A stretch of 9,253 bases of DNA from Desulfobacteraceae bacterium (GTDB lineage: Bacteria > Desulfobacterota > DSM-4660 > Desulfatiglandales > Desulfatiglandaceae), in the NCBI GenBank assembly GCA_030589715.1, contig JAUUVE010000059.1, positions 1-9,253 on the forward strand, given 5' to 3'. Below, piece after piece: positions 6,061 to 9,253 of this stretch. Numbering within the stretch: the first letter of the stretch is position 1; each line of letters starts with the position of its first letter. The notes below the pieces were generated by a model. It did not search any database. It was not told the DNA's origin and was given only the letters and a program-made list of their open reading frames with translations. Position numbers and translations under genes: made by a program.

Positions 6061-8397
6061 TCATCTGATCTTTCCCAACCCCTTCAGGATCTTTTCGGGG
6101 GTGAAGGGAGTAGAATAAAGCCTTACCCCCACGGCATCATAGATTGCGTTGGCAATTGCAGCCAATATGGCTGAAACGTATCCTTCCCCCACCTCCTTGG
6201 TCCGATAAGGCCGATCCTTTTCGTAGTGCTCGGTAATTACATCTATATGCTCCGAGACAGCCACATTATGGATAGTCGGCATACGATATTCCAGCCAGTT
6301 GGGGGTTACGGTCCGGCCCTCTTCCATTATCACCTCTTCCAGGAAGGCATGGCCCAGTGCCATGGATACCTGCCCATCAATCTGCCCTTCCACCAAGAGG
6401 GGGTTGATGGGAAATCCGCAATCGTGGGCCGTTACAGCTCGCACCAGGCGAGCCTTACCAGTCTCCGTGTCAACCTCCACCTCGGCAACCTGTACGTCAA
6501 ACGCATAGTTTTCACTCCAGCGGCCCTTTGTGCTGGCCAGACTCGGATGATACGGTTCATCCCGCATGGTGCGCCAGTGCCCTTCCCCTATTATGGGATC
6601 TCCGTGACGTCTTTGGATACTCGCTGCAACCAACTCCCCATAGGTAAGCCTCTTACCTGGCGATCCCTTGACATATATGCTCTTATTCTCCAAGGCCAGA
6701 TCCCCTGTGTAGGCCTCCATTTTTTCCGCCGCAATCTCAAGCAGTTTCCTTCGCACCCGGGTGGCAGCCTCCCTAGTGGCATTGCCCGAAACATAGGCAT
6801 TTCCACTGATCCACACCCCGATATCTACTGGGGTGGTTTCCGTATCCGCCGCTATGACCTGGATCTCTTCCACAGGCACCTTGAGTTCCTCCGCAACAAT
6901 CTGGCACAGGATTGTCTCTGCACCCTGTCCGATATCCAAGGCCCCTGTAAGCATTGTTACTGTGCCGTCATCATTCATTTTCACCACGACCGATGAGCTG
7001 TTGGGATAAATCAGGGAGCCACCAAAGTAGGAGCTTACCCCCATCCCGATTCCCCGGCGTACCCTGGTATTGGGCGAAGGAGCGGATACCTTCTGACCAT
7101 ACCTTTTTCGGAAAGAGGTATGTTCCGCTGCCTTCTCCAGGCACTCCTTGAGGCCGCAGTTATGGACATTGTCTCCGTTGGGAAGTTGCTCCCCGGGCTC
7201 GCGGGCATTTCTGAGCCGGATCTCCACCGGGTCTATTCCCAGTTCTTCGGCAATTATGTCCAGCTGCGATTCAACGGCGAACCTCACCTGCGGGGCACCA
7301 TGCCCCCTCTGGGGGGCGCGGAGCGGGTTATTGGTGTATACGGCATAACCCTCATATTTGAGGTTGGGCAGGCGATAGGGGAGCATAATAAAACCCCATG
7401 CCAGGAAAATAATCACCACACCGCTGCCTCGGTACCCTCCGCAGTTATTGATTACCCGCACCTCCTGGGCCACGAGGGTCCCGTCCCTCTTTACGCCCGT
7501 CTTGATCTCCACAATAAGTGGTTGCCCGTGACGGTAGGCAGAAAATATTTCTTCCCGCGAGGTTTCGATCCTGACGGGTCGGCCCGTTTTCATGGACAGC
7601 AGGGCGGCACAGAACTCGTGCGAGAAAAGGTCTATCTTTCCCCCAAAGGCCCCACCCACATAGGCCTTCTGTACCCTGACCGCAGAGAAAGAGAGGCCAA
7701 GGGTACGGGCCAGCTTGGCCCGCTTTAGAAATGGCCCTTGAGAAGAAGTCCAGACATTGAGCTTGCCTCCCGGTTCAAAGCTGGCCAGTGTGACCTGGGG
7801 CTCCAAATACCCATGGGTCCTCAGGTGGCTCTCAAACCGGTCCTGGCGCACGTAGTGCGATTCTGAGAATCCCGCTTCCACATCACCCCATTCCGTCTCG
7901 GTCTTTCCGCCAATATTGCCGTAAGGTTCACGGACCTTGGGGTGAGTGGGATGGATCTCAGGGGCCCCTGGCCTCATGGCCTCTTCAGGGTCGAAGACGG
8001 CCGGTAAGGGCTCGTACTCTACCTGAATGAGTTCCAGGGCCTCTTGAGCCGTATAAGGATCTGTGGCTGCCCCCGCGGCTATTTCCTCACCTATAAAGCG
8101 CACCTTGTCGGTTGCCAAGGGATATTGATCCGGAGGATATCGTGGCGTCTCAACGAAACCGTGTTTGATACCCGGGGCATCTTTGGCCGTCACGATCGCC
8201 TTTACACCCTCTAACCCTATGGCCTTGGAGACATCAATATTGAGGATTCGAGCATGGGGCACGGGACTTCTCAAGATGCGGCCCACCAGCATACCTGGAA
8301 GTCGGATATCTGCGGTATATTCGGCACGCCCCGTTGCCTTTGCCGGCCCATCTTTGCGCGGGATGCGCTGCCCTATATAATCTAGCCTGTCTCCCAT
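6061..8397 (-). CDS. Molybdenum hydroxylase, molybdopterin-binding large subunit (xanthine dehydrogenase family)
   Basis: This 778-residue catalytic subunit binds the molybdopterin cofactor and inserts water-derived oxygen into, or reduces, an aromatic, heterocyclic or aldehyde substrate. The N-terminal ald/xan dehydrogenase 'hammerhead' domain (about 10-130) opens with 'KDGPAKATGRAEYTADIRLP'. The Mo-cofactor domains contain 'GGAFGGK' at 248-254, 'RAPQRGHGAPQ' at 360-370 in place of the A-Y-R-x-R-G loop of CO dehydrogenase, 'DIGQGAET' at 488-495, and the presumed active-site glutamate E738 in 'KEVGEGY'. No Tat signal is seen. The frame is open further upstream, but ATG 8397 is preferred: homology starts there, GAGAGA precedes it, and the upstream codons overlap the 2Fe-2S gene. 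It starts 13 bases after that gene's stop. The absent CO dehydrogenase loop argues against CoxL. A 4-hydroxybenzoyl-CoA reductase-like or purine-type enzyme is possible. Confidence 0.93.
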   Translation of the reverse strand: MGDRLDYIGQRIPRKDGPAKATGRAEYTADIRLPGMLVGRILRSPVPHARILNIDVSKAIGLEGVKAIVTAKDAPGIKHGFVETPRYPPDQYPLATDKVRFIGEEIAAGAATDPYTAQEALELIQVEYEPLPAVFDPEEAMRPGAPEIHPTHPKVREPYGNIGGKTETEWGDVEAGFSESHYVRQDRFESHLRTHGYLEPQVTLASFEPGGKLNVWTSSQGPFLKRAKLARTLGLSFSAVRVQKAYVGGAFGGKIDLFSHEFCAALLSMKTGRPVRIETSREEIFSAYRHGQPLIVEIKTGVKRDGTLVAQEVRVINNCGGYRGSGVVIIFLAWGFIMLPYRLPNLKYEGYAVYTNNPLRAPQRGHGAPQVRFAVESQLDIIAEELGIDPVEIRLRNAREPGEQLPNGDNVHNCGLKECLEKAAEHTSFRKRYGQKVSAPSPNTRVRRGIGMGVSSYFGGSLIYPNSSSVVVKMNDDGTVTMLTGALDIGQGAETILCQIVAEELKVPVEEIQVIAADTETTPVDIGVWISGNAYVSGNATREAATRVRRKLLEIAAEKMEAYTGDLALENKSIYVKGSPGKRLTYGELVAASIQRRHGDPIIGEGHWRTMRDEPYHPSLASTKGRWSENYAFDVQVAEVEVDTETGKARLVRAVTAHDCGFPINPLLVEGQIDGQVSMALGHAFLEEVIMEEGRTVTPNWLEYRMPTIHNVAVSEHIDVITEHYEKDRPYRTKEVGEGYVSAILAAIANAIYDAVGVRLYSTPFTPEKILKGLGKIR

Positions 8398-8410
8398 GGT
8401 TGGTTCTCTC

Positions 8411-8890
8411 TCACTTCTGCCTTGCTGCCATCTGGCCGGCTGCCTTGTTAACCGCCTCAATAATCTTGTTGTAACCGGTACAACGGCAAAGGTGGCCCTC
8501 AAGGGCCTTCCTTATCTCCTCCTCGGTGGGGCGCGAGTTTTCCTCCAGCAAGGCAGTGGCCGACAACACCATCCCAGGGGTGCAGAACCCGCACTGGATT
8601 GCACCGCAGTCTTGAAAGGCCTGTTGGACAGGACTCATCCGTTCCCCTTCTGCCAGCCCTTCTATGGTCACTATATCCTGGCCCGTGCAGTCCAAAGCCA
8701 AGGTCAGACAGGAAAGCACCGGCCTCCCATCAATCAAGACCGTACATGACCCGCACTCACCTGTCCCACAGGCCTCTTTTGTGCCGGTAAGCCCTAAGTC
8801 GTTCCGAAGGACTTCCAGCAATGTGGCCTGGGGCTCCACCGCAAGTTCATAAGTTTCGCCGTTAACCGAAAGTTCTATAAGCTGTTTCAC
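8411..8890 (-). CDS. Molybdenum hydroxylase, [2Fe-2S] small subunit
   Basis: This 159-residue electron-transfer subunit carries two [2Fe-2S] clusters between the Mo site and FAD. The plant-ferredoxin-type N-terminal domain holds C41-x4-C46-x2-C49-x11-C61. The C-terminal helical domain holds C100-x2-C103 ('CGFCTPGM') and C135-x-C137 ('HLCRCTGY'). All eight cysteines are present and the length is normal (about 150-165). I place the start at GTG 8890, because AGGAGA (8902-8897) is 6 bases upstream and the protein then begins 'KQLIELSVNGE', as family members do. An upstream GTG at 8959 would overlap the FAD-subunit stop but add an unfamiliar 23-residue arginine-rich extension. No export signal is seen. 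It sits between the FAD and Mo subunits, the FAD-FeS-Mo order known from cox-type operons. Confidence 0.95.
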   Translation of the reverse strand: MKQLIELSVNGETYELAVEPQATLLEVLRNDLGLTGTKEACGTGECGSCTVLIDGRPVLSCLTLALDCTGQDIVTIEGLAEGERMSPVQQAFQDCGAIQCGFCTPGMVLSATALLEENSRPTEEEIRKALEGHLCRCTGYNKIIEAVNKAAGQMAARQK

Positions 8891-8896
8891 AAAACT

Positions 8897-8902
8897 TCTC
8901 CT
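8897..8902 (-). promoter_or_regulatory. Ribosome binding site deciding the GTG start of the 2Fe-2S subunit
   Basis: AGGAGA stands 6 bases before GTG 8890. The competing GTG at 8959, which overlaps the FAD-subunit stop as GTGA, has only a weak GAGCAG upstream. This supports the shorter protein. Confidence 0.7.
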
Positions 8903-8955
8903 GGACCTCAAGGATGATGCTCGAGCCACTTTCATTAATGGAACTACAAATAGTT

Positions 8956-9253
8956 TCACCTGCTCAGAGCGGACTCAAGGGTATGCCGCGTCTGCACCTT
9001 CAGGCATTCTCTGAGGTATGCAGAGGTATATCCATGATGTGGGAACGGGTGCGCCTCAGAGGCAACCAGATGGGCTACCTCCTTTATAAACTCCTTTGAC
9101 AACCGTTTTCCCCGCATGGCCTCTTCGGCACTGGTCATCCGCATGGGGGCGGCCCTGATGGCCCCCACGGTAATACGCGCCTTAAGACAGAGATCCTTGT
9201 CTTCCTTCATCTCCAGTACCACTGCAACGATCAGACCTGCGAACTCCAATCCC
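8956..9253 (-). CDS. Molybdenum hydroxylase, FAD-binding medium subunit, C-terminal part (cut by window edge)
   Basis: The last 98 or so residues of a CoxM/XdhB-type FAD subunit run in from the right edge and end at TGA 8958-8956. The visible part is the C-terminal domain (CO dehydrogenase flavoprotein C-terminal type). 'ARITVGAIRAAPMRM' is followed by an alanine/glutamate-rich helix (SAEEAMRGK), then 'ASEAHPFPHHGYTSAYLREC', which matches the 'Y-x-x-x-L/V' helix near the end of the family. The FAD-binding motifs lie outside the window. The frame is open through 9253, so no start is assigned. It is 65 bases upstream of the 2Fe-2S gene start and clearly belongs to the same operon. I cannot see whether it carries the extra [4Fe-4S] loop that marks 4-hydroxybenzoyl-CoA reductase. 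Confidence 0.88.
   Translation of the reverse strand, partial: GLEFAGLIVAVVLEMKEDKDLCLKARITVGAIRAAPMRMTSAEEAMRGKRLSKEFIKEVAHLVASEAHPFPHHGYTSAYLRECLKVQTRHTLESALSR

Noticed and set aside
6226..6996. Plus-strand ORF of 256 codons
   Set aside because: It is a mirror frame of the molybdopterin subunit gene, whose motifs are unmistakable on the other strand.
7120..7728. Plus-strand ORF of 202 codons
   Set aside because: It is also antisense to the molybdopterin subunit, with no domain resemblance.
8398..8502. 35-residue N-terminal extension of the molybdopterin subunit
   Set aside because: It overlaps the end of the 2Fe-2S gene in another frame. Family homology and a ribosome binding site support ATG 8397.

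Overview
The window looks like chromosomal DNA of an anaerobic Gram-negative bacterium. A Desulfobacterota-type (deltaproteobacterial) organism, probably uncultured, is the best guess. The pointers are a LUD-domain protein, a molybdenum-iron-sulfur-flavin hydroxylase, a PaaK-type acyl-CoA ligase, remains of a MacA/MacB exporter, and a gene that appears to use UGA for selenocysteine. This assignment rests on gene content only. Every convincing gene lies on the minus strand, so transcription runs from high to low coordinates.

From the right edge inward, the first unit is a three-subunit molybdenum hydroxylase of the xanthine dehydrogenase/CO dehydrogenase superfamily. It comprises the C-terminal end of the FAD subunit (cut by the window edge), the complete [2Fe-2S] subunit starting at GTG 8890, and the complete molybdopterin subunit (8397 to 6061). 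After a 208-base gap comes a second, tightly packed unit: a PaaK-family AMP-forming acyl-CoA (probably aryl-CoA) ligase, a rhodanese/ferritin-like fusion, and an integral-membrane sterol desaturase/fatty acid hydroxylase-family protein. Gaps between these genes are 5 and 30 bases.

The most interesting element is the rhodanese fusion. It would normally be called as two ORFs (4497-4276 and 4239-3655), but both are in one frame, separated by a single TGA at 4278-4276. That TGA sits exactly where the catalytic cysteine of the rhodanese active-site loop belongs (TGA-A-V-G-G-R). An 18-base spacer leads to the loop of a 7-bp hairpin with G as its second base, which fits the bacterial SECIS pattern. 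I therefore read it as one 280-residue selenoprotein: an N-terminal selenocysteine rhodanese joined to a C-terminal four-helix, rubrerythrin-like domain with two E-x-x-H motifs.

Next are about 300 bases with no gene, then a decayed MacA-MacB exporter remnant (about 2521-1504). It is truncated at its start, deleted internally so that the MacA tail runs into the MacB tail, and broken by about five one-base frameshifts. The left end holds an intact LUD-domain protein and an intact HU-family DNA-binding protein, followed by 227 bases with no clear gene and possibly the first 14 codons of another gene at the left edge.

Functionally, the hydroxylase and the CoA ligase would fit catabolism of an aromatic or heterocyclic acid. 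The selenoprotein suggests sulfane-sulfur or peroxide chemistry beside a membrane lipid-modifying enzyme. The physiological link between these units is inference.
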